A stretch of 64,000 nucleotides of DNA from Allorhizobium ampelinum S4. Its GTDB lineage: Bacteria > Pseudomonadota > Alphaproteobacteria > Rhizobiales > Rhizobiaceae. A program made the translations under genes and the position numbers. Shown piece by piece: positions 43,627-53,378 of this stretch. The DNA lies in assembly GCF_000016285.1 (NCBI RefSeq), contig NC_011988.1, positions 1,219,188-1,283,187 on the forward strand. The letters run 5' to 3'. Position 1 is the stretch's first letter; each line of letters starts with the position of its first letter. Under the pieces are notes generated by a model. The model did not search any database and had not been told where the DNA came from. It saw nothing but the letters and a program-made list of their open reading frames with translations.

Positions 43627-44636
43627 CAGTGGTATCCGTTGAACAAACCCCGGCCAAGCGCCGTATTCCCGACAAGCTCGGCACGCCGATACGCCGCCTG
43701 CTGGCCAGCTGGGAAGTGCTGTTATTGGGTGTTGCAGTCGCGATTTTCATCGCCAATGCGCTGGCCTCCCCTTATTTTCTGGACGCCTGGAACCTGTCGG
43801 ACGCCACCTTCAATTTCACTGAAAAAGCGATGATCGCCTTTGCCATGGCGTTGCTGGTGATTGCCGGTGAGATCGACCTCTCGGTCGCTGCGATCATTGC
43901 TCTGGCCTCGACAGCCATGGGCGCGGCAGCCCAAGTGGGTATCGGCACGCCTGGCCTGGTGATGATCGGTATCGGCGTTGGGCTTTTATGCGGGGTGTTC
44001 AATGGCGTGCTGGTGGCCGGGCTGAAACTGCCTTCCATCGTCGTCACCATCGGCACGATGAGCCTGTTTCGCGGCATTTCCTATATCGTGCTTGGGGATC
44101 AGGCCTATGGAAAATATCCTGAAAGCTTCGCCTATTTCGGCCAGGGCTATGTGGCCTGGGTGTTTTCCTTCGAATTCGTCCTCTTCCTTGTACTGGCAGC
44201 GCTGTTTGCTGTGCTGCTGCATGCCACGAATTTTGGGCGTCAGGTCTATGTGATCGGGAATAATCCGCTGGCAGCCAGATTTTCAGGCATTCCTGTCGAT
44301 CGGGTCAAATTCATCCTGTTTCTGCTGACCGGATTGATGAGCGGCATTGCCGCCGTTTGCCTGACCTCCCGGCTGGGCTCGACACGGCCATCGATTGCCC
44401 AGGGTTGGGAGTTGGAAGCCGTCACCATGGTGGTGCTGGGCGGCGTGTCGATTGTCGGTGGGGCTGGCACGATTGGCGGAGTGGTCATTGCCGCCTTCGT
44501 CATGGGTCTGGTGACCTTTGGGCTGGGGCTGTTGAACGTGCCGGGCATCGTCATGTCGATCTTCATCGGTCTGCTGCTGATCATCACCATCGCCTTGCCG
44601 ATTTTGGCGCGACGGATGCGGGATATGAGGACATGA
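43623..44636 (+). CDS. rhaQ: Rhamnose ABC transporter permease RhaQ
   Basis: This 337-residue second CUT2 permease has [11 protein letters not shown] near residue 142 and about eight hydrophobic segments. The start overlaps the rhaP stop and the stop overlaps the rhaU start, so the order rhaT-rhaP-rhaQ-rhaU is tightly packed. Confidence 0.92.
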
Positions 44637-44962
44637 GCATGGCAGAGACTGAAAAATATGCCTTCAAGATGCAGCTCCATCCAGGCATGGAGGCCGAATA
44701 TAAAAAGAGGCATGATGCGATCTGGCCGGAACTGGTGGCGTTGTTGCATGAGGCTGGCGTCAGTGATTATTCCATCCACCTCGACCGGGAAACAAACACG
44801 CTCTTCGGCCTGCTGACCCGGCCCAAAGGCCACGGCATGGCCGCGCTGCCAGGGCACCCGATCATGCAGCGCTGGTGGGCGCATATGGGTGATATCATGG
44901 CCACCAACCCGGATGGATCGCCGGTCGCTGTCGAGCTCGTGCCGATGTTTTACATGCCATGA
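44633..44962 (+). CDS. rhaU: L-rhamnose mutarotase
   Basis: This 109-residue protein of the RhaM/RhaU family interconverts the alpha and beta anomers of L-rhamnose, giving the isomerase its preferred form. Family landmarks include F-K-M-Q-L-H-P-G near the start, [15 protein letters not shown] and W-W-A-H-M near the end. The ATG at 44633 overlaps the rhaQ stop and has GAGG upstream; a second ATG at 44639 is possible. It overlaps rhaK by four bases. Confidence 0.93.
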
Positions 44963-46365
44963 GCACGATATCCGAAACCGTCGCCGTCATCGATATTGGC
45001 AAGACCAATGCCAAGGTCGTCGTCTTGCAGGCATCGACGGGCTTGGAACTTGGCTGTCGGCGTATGCCAAATACAGTTGTTGGGGAGGGGCCTTATCCGC
45101 ATTTCGATACGGACAAGCTGTGGTCCTTCATCCTGGATGCCTTGAAAGCCTTCGCCGCAGGACCGGGTTTCGATGCAATTTCTATCACCACCCATGGCGC
45201 AAGTGCTGCCTTGCTTGACGGTGACGGTGAACTGGCAATGCCGGTGCTGGATTACGAATACCGCTATCCCGAAGCGATCGCTCTTGCCTATGAGGCCCTT
45301 CGACCGGCATTTGATGAAACATTTTCACCGCGCCTGCCGGGCGGTCTCAATCTCGGCGCCCAGTTGCATTACCAGAAAACCGCCTTTCCCGAGCTTTTTG
45401 CCGGGGTTGCGACCATTGTCACCTATCCGCAGTATTGGGCTTTCAGACTGACCGGCGTGGCGGCGAATGAGGCGACCTCGCTGGGATGCCATACGGATTT
45501 ATGGAGGCCTCAACAGGGTTGTTATTCAAGCCTGGTCGAGCGGTTGGAGCTTAGTCCATATCTCGCTCCCTGGCGGTCGGCTTTTGATGCTTTGGGAGAG
45601 GTCAAGCAATCACTGGCCGAACAGATAGGTCTTTCACGCCCTGTTCCGGTCTATTGCGGCATTCACGATAGCAATGCGTCGCTGCTGCCGCATCTATTGC
45701 GGCGTGAAAAACCTTTCACTGTCGTTTCTACTGGCACATGGATCATCGGATTTGCGGTCGGCAGCACGGTCGCGCGTCTCGATCCGGTTCGCGATACCTT
45801 GGCCAATGTCGATGCGCATGGCCATGCCGTACCCTCGTGCCGCTATATGGGCGGACGGGAATTCGAAATACTCGTCCAGGGATTGGAGGCCCCGGATGAG
45901 GTTGAGATTGAGCGGGCGGCAGAACAGGTGATCAGTGGTGATGTCATGCGCCTGCCAAGCGTAGTCGAGGGCTCCGGTCCTTATCCGACCCGAAACGGTG
46001 GATGGACGTTGGTGCCGGAAGGTGCGTCACAGCTCTATGCGGCGGCGAGCCTTTATACGGCGATGATGACGGCATCGTCGCTGTCGTTGATCGGCGCGAT
46101 AGGCGCTGTTCTCGTCGAAGGGCCGTTTGCCAAAAACCATCTCTACCTTCGCGCTCTCGCTGCTTGTACCGGGCGTGAGGTTGTGGTGGCTGAAGGTGGA
46201 ACACCGACGGGGACGGCGGAAGGCGCGGCGCTGTTGACAGGCATGACGGTGCCTATGCCGAGTGAGATGCGGTTTGCTCCAGATCAGCTTGATTTGAAAA
46301 GATATTTTCAGGATTTTCAGGATCGGTGCGGCGTCTTCTTTCCTGAAGCCTCCACGCCAACGTGA
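44959..46365 (+). CDS. rhaK: L-rhamnulose kinase of the rhizobial type
   Basis: This 468-residue FGGY-type sugar kinase has the phosphate motif D-I-G-K-T-N-A-K near residue 10, [10 protein letters not shown] near 233 and S-T-G-T-W-I-I-G near 258. It phosphorylates rhamnulose for the RhaD aldolase. In R. leguminosarum RhaK is also needed for activity of the RhaSTPQ importer, and the overlap of rhaU and rhaK here keeps transport and kinase genes in one transcript. Confidence 0.93.
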
Positions 46366-46488
46366 AGTGTGGGTGATTTTACCCGCTTGGTTTGCGTTTG
46401 CCGGCTTGCTAGACATGCGGTGGTGGTGGCGTGTTCCGATAGGAACCAGTCGCATCGTTATTTCAGCATGCAGATCGGAGACATCCTT

Positions 46489-47340
46489 ATGAAATTCGTC
46501 AGTTTTACCCGACTTGGCCGGGCCGGATTCGGCGCGGTGGTCGGCGGTGGCATCGTCGATCTTACCGGTCGTCTCAGCTATGATTGCCTGACCCTGAAAC
46601 AGGCGATCCTGGACGATCTCCTGGAAATTGCCGCTGACTATGCTGGCGACCGCAAACCGGAACTGGCATTCTCGGATGTTACCCTGCTCCCGGTCATTCC
46701 TGATCCGGGCAAGATCCTGTGCATCGGCGTCAATTATGTCGCTCATCGGGAGGAAACCAAGCGGCCCGAAGTTGGCCATCCAACCGTCTTCATTCGCTTT
46801 GCCGATAGCCAGATTGGCCATGGCCAGCCGATGATCAAGCCAAGCCAGTCGGATTGCCTCGATTTCGAAGCCGAGCTTGCTGTGGTGATCGGGCGCGGTG
46901 GACGGGATATCGCCGAGGAAGATGCCATGCAGCATATTGCCGGTTATTCCTGCTATCATGACGGTTCGGTGCGCGACTGGCAGCGCCATAGTTCACAATT
47001 TGCGCCTGGCAAGAATTTTCCCGCGACTGGTGCTTTCGGTCCGGCTCTGGTGACGGCGGATGAAATTGAGGACTATACGCAGCTTTCCATCACGGGGCGC
47101 CTGAACGGACAGGTCGTTCAGCAGGCGACGTTGGCCGACCTGATCTTCCCTATTCCCGCGCTGATTGCGTATCTTTCGGCCTTTACACCCCTGTCGGCAG
47201 GTGATGTGATCGTCACCGGAACCCCCGGGGGTGTCGGTGAGAGACGCGAGCCGCCCTTGTTCATGAAAGCGGGCGATGTTTTCGAAGTGGATATTCCTGG
47301 TGTTGGTCTGCTCGTCAACCCGGTGATCGGCGCGCTTTAA
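46489..47340 (+). CDS. Fumarylacetoacetate hydrolase family protein
   Basis: This 283-residue enzyme has the FAH-family order: I-L-C-I-G-V-N-Y near residue 75, the metal-binding D-F-E-A-E-L-A-V-V-I-G near 124, C-Y-H-D-G-S-V-R-D-W and V-T-G-T-P-G-G-V-G near 245. Members hydrolyse acylpyruvates or decarboxylate 2-keto acids such as ketodeoxy-sugar-acid products. The ATG at 46489 has GGAG at a good distance. It lies 123 bp after rhaK in the same direction, so it may be an extra step of sugar-acid breakdown or an unrelated gene. The substrate is unknown. Confidence 0.85.
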   Translation: MKFVSFTRLGRAGFGAVVGGGIVDLTGRLSYDCLTLKQAILDDLLEIAADYAGDRKPELAFSDVTLLPVIPDPGKILCIGVNYVAHREETKRPEVGHPTVFIRFADSQIGHGQPMIKPSQSDCLDFEAELAVVIGRGGRDIAEEDAMQHIAGYSCYHDGSVRDWQRHSSQFAPGKNFPATGAFGPALVTADEIEDYTQLSITGRLNGQVVQQATLADLIFPIPALIAYLSAFTPLSAGDVIVTGTPGGVGERREPPLFMKAGDVFEVDIPGVGLLVNPVIGAL

Positions 47341-47349
47341 GGTTTAAGA

Positions 47350-47387
47350 CCTTTTTGGGCGGGCTTTATCGGTCCTGCCCAAAAAGG
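47350..47387. terminator. Bidirectional terminator-like inverted repeat
   Basis: Perfect 11-bp arms CCTTTTTGGGC and GCCCAAAAAGG surround a 16-base loop. It lies 9 bp past the FAH stop and ends the rha region; the T/A-rich arms would allow stopping in either direction. Confidence 0.6.
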
Positions 47388-47632
47388 CCCTTTGCGGGGG
47401 CGCATTTGCTGTCAGGGCATGGCGCGATTGAGCGCGCAAGCCACGTCTTCCCGCCCGCAAAATGGAACGGAATTTTTTTCAATTTGTAAATCATCGTTAG
47501 AACAGAGCCGGGAGCCGCGCTTTCCAGCCGGTTTTTTTGCGCTACATCATGTATTAAAGAAGGTTCGAATATTTGTAACTGCCCCTTAATTCCTATTGGT
47601 TAAGCTAGGTCAGTGAAAGGGAATGGGGATAT

Positions 47633-49522
47633 ATGTTGATCAAGCTGCAAAACAGGATCTTGGAAAAGATCGCCAGAGGCGACCCCTTGGCAGAGACCGT
47701 TGATTTCCTCTGCTGGTCTGTTGAGGCGCTTATTAATGATATTGTCTGTTCCGTTTTGACATTGGACGATACAGGGCGCCTTCAGCATCTTGCCGGTCCT
47801 TCCATTCCCGAGCATTATTCCCAGGCGATCAATGGCTTGGTCTGCGGCGAAGGTGTCGGTTCTTGCGGCACGGCGGCGTTTCGCGGTCGTCCGGTCCTGG
47901 TGACCGACATTGAGAACGATCCGTTCTGGGCTGCGTTCAAGGGCCTTGCATTACCACTGGGTTTTCTGGCGTGCTGGTCAACGCCGATTATTTCCGATGG
48001 CCGGGTATTGGGTACGTTTGCCTTCTATTTCCGCCAAAAACGCGGTCCGAGCGAAATCGAAGAAAGCATTGTTTCTGCCTGTGTGCATCTTTGCGCAATT
48101 GGCTTGGAGCGCGAGTTGCGGATGAAGGAGCGCAGGCGGCTTGCCTATACCGATGTGCTGACGGGATTGCCAAATCGCACGGGCTTCAATGAAGCCGTGA
48201 TCAATGAAGATGTGGAGCGCAATCCATGGGGATTGCTGCTGGTGGATCTCGATAATCTCAAGCAGGTCAACGATACATTCGGCCATCAGGCTGGCGATGA
48301 CCTGATCCGCACCGTTGGTTTGCGCCTGAAAGCGATGACGGATTCCGACACCGCTTTCAGGCTCGGTGGTGACGAGTTTGCTGTGATCGTCCGCGGCGTC
48401 GATTGTGTGGATCTCGGCTACCATGCGGCTCATGTCCTGGCCGTGCTAAAAGAGCCCTGCATTTGCGCAGGCCAGACGGTTTATCCAGCCGGAACCATTG
48501 GCGGTGCGGTCGCACGCAATGGGCAGAGCGTTGACGATGTTCGCCAGAATGCCGATTTCGCGCTTTATGAAGCCAAGGAACGCTGCCGCGGTCAGTTCGT
48601 TGAATATTCGGTTGGTTCAGTTTCGACGATAGCCCGCCGGTTCCGCTCTTTCCAGCAGGTCAGCGAAGCATTGCGGGAACAGCGGATCGAGACCTATTAT
48701 CAGCCGGTGGTTGATCTTGCTTCCGGTTCCCTGGTCGGGTTTGAGGCTCTCAGCCGGCTTGCCAGCCGTAACGGCGATATCATCTCCGCCTCGCATTTTC
48801 ATGAAGCGACCAGTGATGTTCATCTGGCCAGGGCGCTGACGGCTTGCGTGTTGGAAAATGTGGCGCGGGATGCTCGCGATTGGCTGGACAGCGGACTTGA
48901 GTTCGGCCGTATCGGTTTGAACGTATCGGCGGGCGATTTTCTGGACGGCTCCCTGACTGAGCGGATAGTCGGCGCAATGGACAAGGTTGGTGTTGGGGTA
49001 GATAGAATTGTCGTTGAATTGACGGAGTCGATTTATCTGGGAAATCGCGAGCGCAATGTGGTGGACCAGATCAAGCAATTGCGTCAGGCAGGCATGCTTG
49101 TGGCTCTCGACGATTTTGGCACCGGTTTTGCGTCCTTGACGCATCTTCTGACCGTTCCGCTCGATATCATCAAAATCGATCGCTCTTTCATTGCCCGGTT
49201 GCTGGAGGAAGAGCCAGCATCGGTCATCGTCGGCGGGCTATTGTCGATTTCCGACCGTTTGAATTTCCGTGTCATCGCGGAGGGTATCGAAACACAGGAG
49301 CAGCGTGATTTGCTTTTGCGGCTGGGATGCGAGGAGGGGCAGGGCTATCTCTTCTCCAAGGCGGTGGATCGCAAGGAAGCGGCAGCCATGTTGCGCCGCA
49401 AGTCTCTGGACCAACTTCCATCGGTATTGCGGAACTCTTTAAATGCACGCTTTTTCAATGACCTATCTGCTGATTCTCGGCAGCTTTGTCTGCCGATAAA
49501 ACAGCCGGCTCGAACGCTTTAA
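47633..49522 (+). CDS. GAF-GGDEF-EAL cyclic-di-GMP enzyme
   Basis: This 629-residue cytoplasmic protein has an N-terminal GAF sensor (about 20-165, with G-E-G-V-G-S-C-G-T-A), a diguanylate cyclase domain with intact G-G-D-E-F at 245-249, and a phosphodiesterase domain with intact E-A-L at 371-373, D-D-F-G-T-G and A-E-G-I-E. Both catalytic motifs look complete, so it could both make and degrade cyclic-di-GMP, depending on the GAF ligand. A tail of about 40 residues follows the EAL domain, and its last 68 bases overlap the end of the racemase gene on the other strand. Confidence 0.93.
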   Translation: MLIKLQNRILEKIARGDPLAETVDFLCWSVEALINDIVCSVLTLDDTGRLQHLAGPSIPEHYSQAINGLVCGEGVGSCGTAAFRGRPVLVTDIENDPFWAAFKGLALPLGFLACWSTPIISDGRVLGTFAFYFRQKRGPSEIEESIVSACVHLCAIGLERELRMKERRRLAYTDVLTGLPNRTGFNEAVINEDVERNPWGLLLVDLDNLKQVNDTFGHQAGDDLIRTVGLRLKAMTDSDTAFRLGGDEFAVIVRGVDCVDLGYHAAHVLAVLKEPCICAGQTVYPAGTIGGAVARNGQSVDDVRQNADFALYEAKERCRGQFVEYSVGSVSTIARRFRSFQQVSEALREQRIETYYQPVVDLASGSLVGFEALSRLASRNGDIISASHFHEATSDVHLARALTACVLENVARDARDWLDSGLEFGRIGLNVSAGDFLDGSLTERIVGAMDKVGVGVDRIVVELTESIYLGNRERNVVDQIKQLRQAGMLVALDDFGTGFASLTHLLTVPLDIIKIDRSFIARLLEEEPASVIVGGLLSISDRLNFRVIAEGIETQEQRDLLLRLGCEEGQGYLFSKAVDRKEAAAMLRRKSLDQLPSVLRNSLNARFFNDLSADSRQLCLPIKQPARTL

Positions 49523-50231
49523 GCAAACCGAGATAGGGCTTGTTGACGGGCGTGGCATAGGCATTGTTTTTAACCGTTCGCAGTCCGAGGGAAACCAGGG
49601 CCTCCGCCTGCTTGACGGCACAGGCGACGCCATCGATGACAGGGACGCCGAATTCCTTGCTCAAGGCTTCCGTCAGATCGGCCATACCGGCACATCCAAG
49701 AATGATGGCTTCCGCATCGTCCTGCGCCAGCGCTTTGGCAATCTCCGCCCGCAGCCGGTCCCGTGCGTTCGAGGAGGGATCTTCCAGCGAGAGAACCGGA
49801 ATATCGGCGGCGCGCACCTTGCAGCGGTCGGATGCGCCATAGCGGCGAACGAGGTGTTCGATGGGCAAGCGAGACCGTTCCATGGTCGTTACCACGCTGA
49901 ACTTCTGGGCAATAAAGCTGACCGTGGCAATCGCTGCCTCGCAAATACCGATGACGGGAATACTGGCTAATGCACGCGCGGCATCAAGACCAGTATCATC
50001 GAAACAGGCGATAATGGCGGCATCTGCGCCTTGTTTTTCCCCGTCGGCGAGTTCCATCAGCAGGCCGGGAACAGCCAGCGCCTCGTCATAATAGCCCTCG
50101 ATGGAAACCGGACCCATCTGCGAGGTGCGTGGCATGATTTCGGTGCCTGCATGGGCAACGCGGCGGGCCGCGTCCGCAGCCGTCGCTGTCATGCTTGCGG
50201 TTGTATTGGGATTGATAAGCAGAATGCGCAT
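49455..50231 (-). CDS. Asp/Glu/hydantoin racemase family protein
   Basis: This 258-residue protein begins with R-I-L-L-I-N-P-N-T-T, the hallmark of the hydantoin/allantoin racemase group. The two catalytic Cys lie in I-I-A-C-F-D-D (near residue 75) and I-L-G-C-A-G-M (near 185). It should racemise an amino-acid derivative or hydantoin. It is the last gene after a polyamine-type importer. The ATG at 50231 gives the family start; an upstream ATG at 50255, touching the permease stop, would add eight residues and suits translational coupling. The 3' end overlaps the convergent GGDEF-EAL gene. Confidence 0.88.
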   Translation of the reverse strand: MRILLINPNTTASMTATAADAARRVAHAGTEIMPRTSQMGPVSIEGYYDEALAVPGLLMELADGEKQGADAAIIACFDDTGLDAARALASIPVIGICEAAIATVSFIAQKFSVVTTMERSRLPIEHLVRRYGASDRCKVRAADIPVLSLEDPSSNARDRLRAEIAKALAQDDAEAIILGCAGMADLTEALSKEFGVPVIDGVACAVKQAEALVSLGLRTVKNNAYATPVNKPYLGLLKAFEPAVLSADKAAENQQIGH

Positions 50232-50255
50232 GAAAATCCGATCGAGGGTTGCCAT

Positions 50256-51074
50256 TCAGGCATGGCCACGAGGCCGGCTGACCCGGCGAATGAGGAAAAT
50301 CGTCAGGGCAATGACCAGGAAGGAAAACACTGTCGTCACCGTACCCAGCGCATAGAGAACCGGTGTGGTGACATTGGTCGTCATGCCGTAGATTTCCAGT
50401 GGCAGGGTGTTGAAGCTTCCTGACGTCATTAGCGTTCGGGCGAATTCGTCATAGGAGAGCGAGAAGCCAAACAGGCCAACGCCGATCAGGCTGGGCGCGA
50501 TCATCGGTAGCAAAACGTAGCGAAACGTTTGCCATGAGGATGCGCCAAGGTCGCGGGCCGCCTCTTCATAGGCGGGTGAAAAGCGGTTGAAGACAGCGAA
50601 CATGATCAACACACCAAAGGGCAGGGTCCAGGTCAAATGCGCGCCGAAAGCTGAACTGTACCAATTGGGTTGGAAGCCCAATTGCTGGAAGACCACACCA
50701 ATGCCGAGCGAAATGATGATCGACGGCACGACCAGGCTGGCAACGGCCAGGTAAAACAACACTGTCGCGCCATGAAACTTGCGGCGAAACGCCAGGCCCG
50801 CCAGCAGCGACACCAGCACGGTGACCACCATCACCATCAGCCCGAGTGTGATCGAGCGTTTGATGGCGCCGCCAAAATCGCCGACGGCCTGGGTTTCGAA
50901 CAGATTGGCGAACCAATGCAGCGAGACACCATTGAGCGGAAAGGTCAGGCCACCATTTTCTCCCTGGAACGAAAGGATGAGGATCGCCGAAAGCGGCCCA
51001 TAGAGAAACAGCACGAAGAGCGCAAAGAATATAGCGAGCAGATAGAATTCGCGGCTGCGTTTTTCCCGGACCAT
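50256..51074 (-). CDS. ABC transporter permease (PotC type)
   Basis: This 272-residue inner-membrane subunit has six hydrophobic segments and the coupling motif E-E-A-A-R-D-L-G-A-S near residue 168. It pairs with the permease directly upstream, which ends 3 bp before its start, and belongs to the spermidine/putrescine-like group. Confidence 0.9.
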   Translation of the reverse strand: MVREKRSREFYLLAIFFALFVLFLYGPLSAILILSFQGENGGLTFPLNGVSLHWFANLFETQAVGDFGGAIKRSITLGLMVMVVTVLVSLLAGLAFRRKFHGATVLFYLAVASLVVPSIIISLGIGVVFQQLGFQPNWYSSAFGAHLTWTLPFGVLIMFAVFNRFSPAYEEAARDLGASSWQTFRYVLLPMIAPSLIGVGLFGFSLSYDEFARTLMTSGSFNTLPLEIYGMTTNVTTPVLYALGTVTTVFSFLVIALTIFLIRRVSRPRGHA

Positions 51075-51077
51075 GGC

Positions 51078-51983
51078 TTACAGCTCCTTGCGGATATCGA
51101 CGATGCGCAAGATCCCCGCGACCATCAGCAGGACGAGGATCAGCAGCACCACGGCATTGGCGGCAGCGGCTGGATATTGCAGCAGTGACATCTGGTTCTT
51201 CATGATCAGCGCCACCGAGGCGCTCTGGCCACCGGACATCACCTGTACGGTGGAGAAATCGGCCATGGTCAAAGTGACGACGAAAATTGTGCCGATAGCC
51301 ATGCCGGGCTTGGCGAGCGGCAGAATGACATTGGTGAGGATTTGCAGGCTCGAAGCACCTGCGTCCCTTGCGGCCTCCACCAGCGCCTTGTCGATCCGCA
51401 TCAGCGTATTGAAGATCGGCGTGACCATGAACAGGGTGTAGAGATGCACCATGGCCAGCACCACGGCAAAGTCTGAATAAAGCAGCCATTCCAGCGGCTG
51501 TGGAATGATGCCGGTTCCGACCAACGCCTGGTTGACCAATCCATTGCGCCCCAGAACCGGAATCCAGGAAATCATCCGGATGATATTCGAGGTCAGGAAC
51601 GGCACGGTGCAGATCAGGAAAAGCACGCTCTGCATGGCGGCGCTACGGATGTGGAAGGCGAGAAAATAGGCGACCCAGAAGCCGATGAACAGCGTCAGGA
51701 GCCAGACAATGCCTGCGAATTTCAGCGTGTTTAGATAGGTTTTCCAGGTGACCCAGGAACCAAGCGTTTCCGTATAATTGAAGGTGACAAAACCGGGATA
51801 CATCTGGGCGAAGTCATAATCCCAAAAGCTGACAATCACGATCATCAGGATCGGCAACAGTAGAAATCCGCCGAGGATAAGCGCCAGGGGGGCTGCTTGA
51901 AGATAGGCTGTCAGCCAGGCAGGCACGCGGATTTCGCGCCTTGGCTTTGGTTTGCCGACGCCTATAAACCGCACTGTTGCCAT
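51078..51983 (-). CDS. ABC transporter permease (PotB type)
   Basis: This 301-residue inner-membrane subunit has six hydrophobic segments and the coupling motif V-E-A-A-R-D-A-G-A-S. The ATG at 51983 was chosen for its GGGAG at about 8 bases; a start at 52016 is open but lacks one. It partners the PotC-type permease downstream. Confidence 0.9.
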   Translation of the reverse strand: MATVRFIGVGKPKPRREIRVPAWLTAYLQAAPLALILGGFLLLPILMIVIVSFWDYDFAQMYPGFVTFNYTETLGSWVTWKTYLNTLKFAGIVWLLTLFIGFWVAYFLAFHIRSAAMQSVLFLICTVPFLTSNIIRMISWIPVLGRNGLVNQALVGTGIIPQPLEWLLYSDFAVVLAMVHLYTLFMVTPIFNTLMRIDKALVEAARDAGASSLQILTNVILPLAKPGMAIGTIFVVTLTMADFSTVQVMSGGQSASVALIMKNQMSLLQYPAAAANAVVLLILVLLMVAGILRIVDIRKEL

Positions 51984-52061
51984 CGCTCGTCTCCCTGTCG
52001 TCTTCGGGGCTGCCATATGTCTTCCCCGCGAACGGGGAAGACATGGTTTCTATGGATATGA

Positions 52062-53351
52062 TCAGGCGGCGATGAACTCGTTCCAGCGTCGAACCATGTA
52101 ACGGTCCTCGTCCATGACGGAATTCCAGCAGGCAACCTTGCCCATGCGCTCTTCGAAGGAGCCGCCGTCGCGTACGGCACCGGCCTTTTCCATCACCTTG
52201 CCTTCAGGAGACATGATGTCGCCCTGGGCTGGCTTGCCTTCGATCCAGTAACCCCATTCATCCGCGGACATGAAGTTCTTGGCGGTTTCCATGCAGGCCG
52301 AATAATAGCCCTGGCGGTTCAGGTAGCCGCCGACCCAGCCGGACGTGTACCAATTGATGTATTCATAGGCCGCATCGAGCTGCGCGCCTTTCAGATGCGC
52401 CGCAAGACCCAGCCCGCCGCCCCAGGCGCGGTAGCCTTCCTTCAGCGGTTGATATTTGCAGGCGATGCCCTTGGAGCGGACAGCGGCAACGGCTGGCGAC
52501 CACATGGATTGGATGACGACTTCGCCCGAAGCCATCAGGTTGACGCTTTCATCGAAGCTTTTCCAGAAGGCGCGGAACTGGCCGCTCTGCTTGGCCTTGA
52601 TCAGGAAATCGATGGTCTTGTCTATCTCGGCCTTGGTCATGTTGCCCTTGTCGGCATATTTGATATTGCCCATGGCTTCCATGATCATCGCGGCATCCAT
52701 GATGCCGATCGATGGAATGTTGAGGATCGACGTCTTGCCCTTGAAAGCGGGGTCCATGATATCGGCCCAGCTGGTGATGTCGCGGCCAACGAGGTCTGGG
52801 CGAATGCCGAGCGTGTCGGCATTGTAGATGGTCGGCACCATCGTCATCCATTCGGTCGGAGCCTTGGCGAAGATTTTCGCGCCGGGCTTTTCGACGAAGC
52901 CGACGGTGTGTGGCGCTGTGCCCTGGGCAATGACGCTTTCCGGCTTCAGTTTGCCGTTGATGAACAGCGGTACGATCTTGTCGTAATATTTGAGCTTCTT
53001 GACTTCCATCGGCTGCAAGACGCCTGATGGGAAGACCTTCTTGGCGATCCAGTATTCGACATCGGCAATGTCATAGGAGTTCGGCTGGGTCACGGCGCGC
53101 TGGGCGGCGGCGTCAGAATCCGTCGCCGTCATTTCCAGGGTGATGCCGAGGTCGGCCTTGCACTTTTCGGCGATGGCATTGATGTTTGAAACGCCGGTGC
53201 CAAATTGACGAAGGGTGATCTTGGTCTGCGCCCAGATGGTCGGAAAGCCAGTGATGGCGCCGGAACCGGCGGCAAGACCCGCTGCGGCGGCTCCCGTCTT
53301 CAAAAGCGAACGGCGGGTCACGCCGGATTTTGGCTTTTTGGTATCAGTCAT
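52062..53351 (-). CDS. Tat-exported ABC substrate-binding protein (PotD-like)
   Basis: This 429-residue periplasmic protein has a twin-arginine signal (T-R-R-S-L-L-K at about 12-18) followed by an Ala/Gly-rich hydrophobic stretch and cleavage near residue 42. The mature part resembles polyamine/opine-type binding proteins (family 1/8), with D-I-A-D-V-E-Y-W and W-M-T-M-V-P-T-I-Y-N-A-D. AGGAGAAC precedes the ATG. Export by Tat implies folding before secretion. The ligand is unknown; the linked racemase suggests an amino-acid derivative or hydantoin. Confidence 0.9.
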   Translation of the reverse strand: MTDTKKPKSGVTRRSLLKTGAAAAGLAAGSGAITGFPTIWAQTKITLRQFGTGVSNINAIAEKCKADLGITLEMTATDSDAAAQRAVTQPNSYDIADVEYWIAKKVFPSGVLQPMEVKKLKYYDKIVPLFINGKLKPESVIAQGTAPHTVGFVEKPGAKIFAKAPTEWMTMVPTIYNADTLGIRPDLVGRDITSWADIMDPAFKGKTSILNIPSIGIMDAAMIMEAMGNIKYADKGNMTKAEIDKTIDFLIKAKQSGQFRAFWKSFDESVNLMASGEVVIQSMWSPAVAAVRSKGIACKYQPLKEGYRAWGGGLGLAAHLKGAQLDAAYEYINWYTSGWVGGYLNRQGYYSACMETAKNFMSADEWGYWIEGKPAQGDIMSPEGKVMEKAGAVRDGGSFEERMGKVACWNSVMDEDRYMVRRWNEFIAA

Positions 53352-53378
53352 GGAAGTTCTCCTCTGGTTATTGGTTGA

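Noticed and set aside
46027..46989. 320-codon minus-strand frame across the rhaK-FAH junction
   Set aside because: It spans the ends of two well-supported genes on the opposite strand and shows no family features.
50566..51489. 307-codon frame across two permease genes
   Set aside because: It runs in another frame of the same strand through the junction of two clear permeases and lacks the hydrophobic pattern or any motif.
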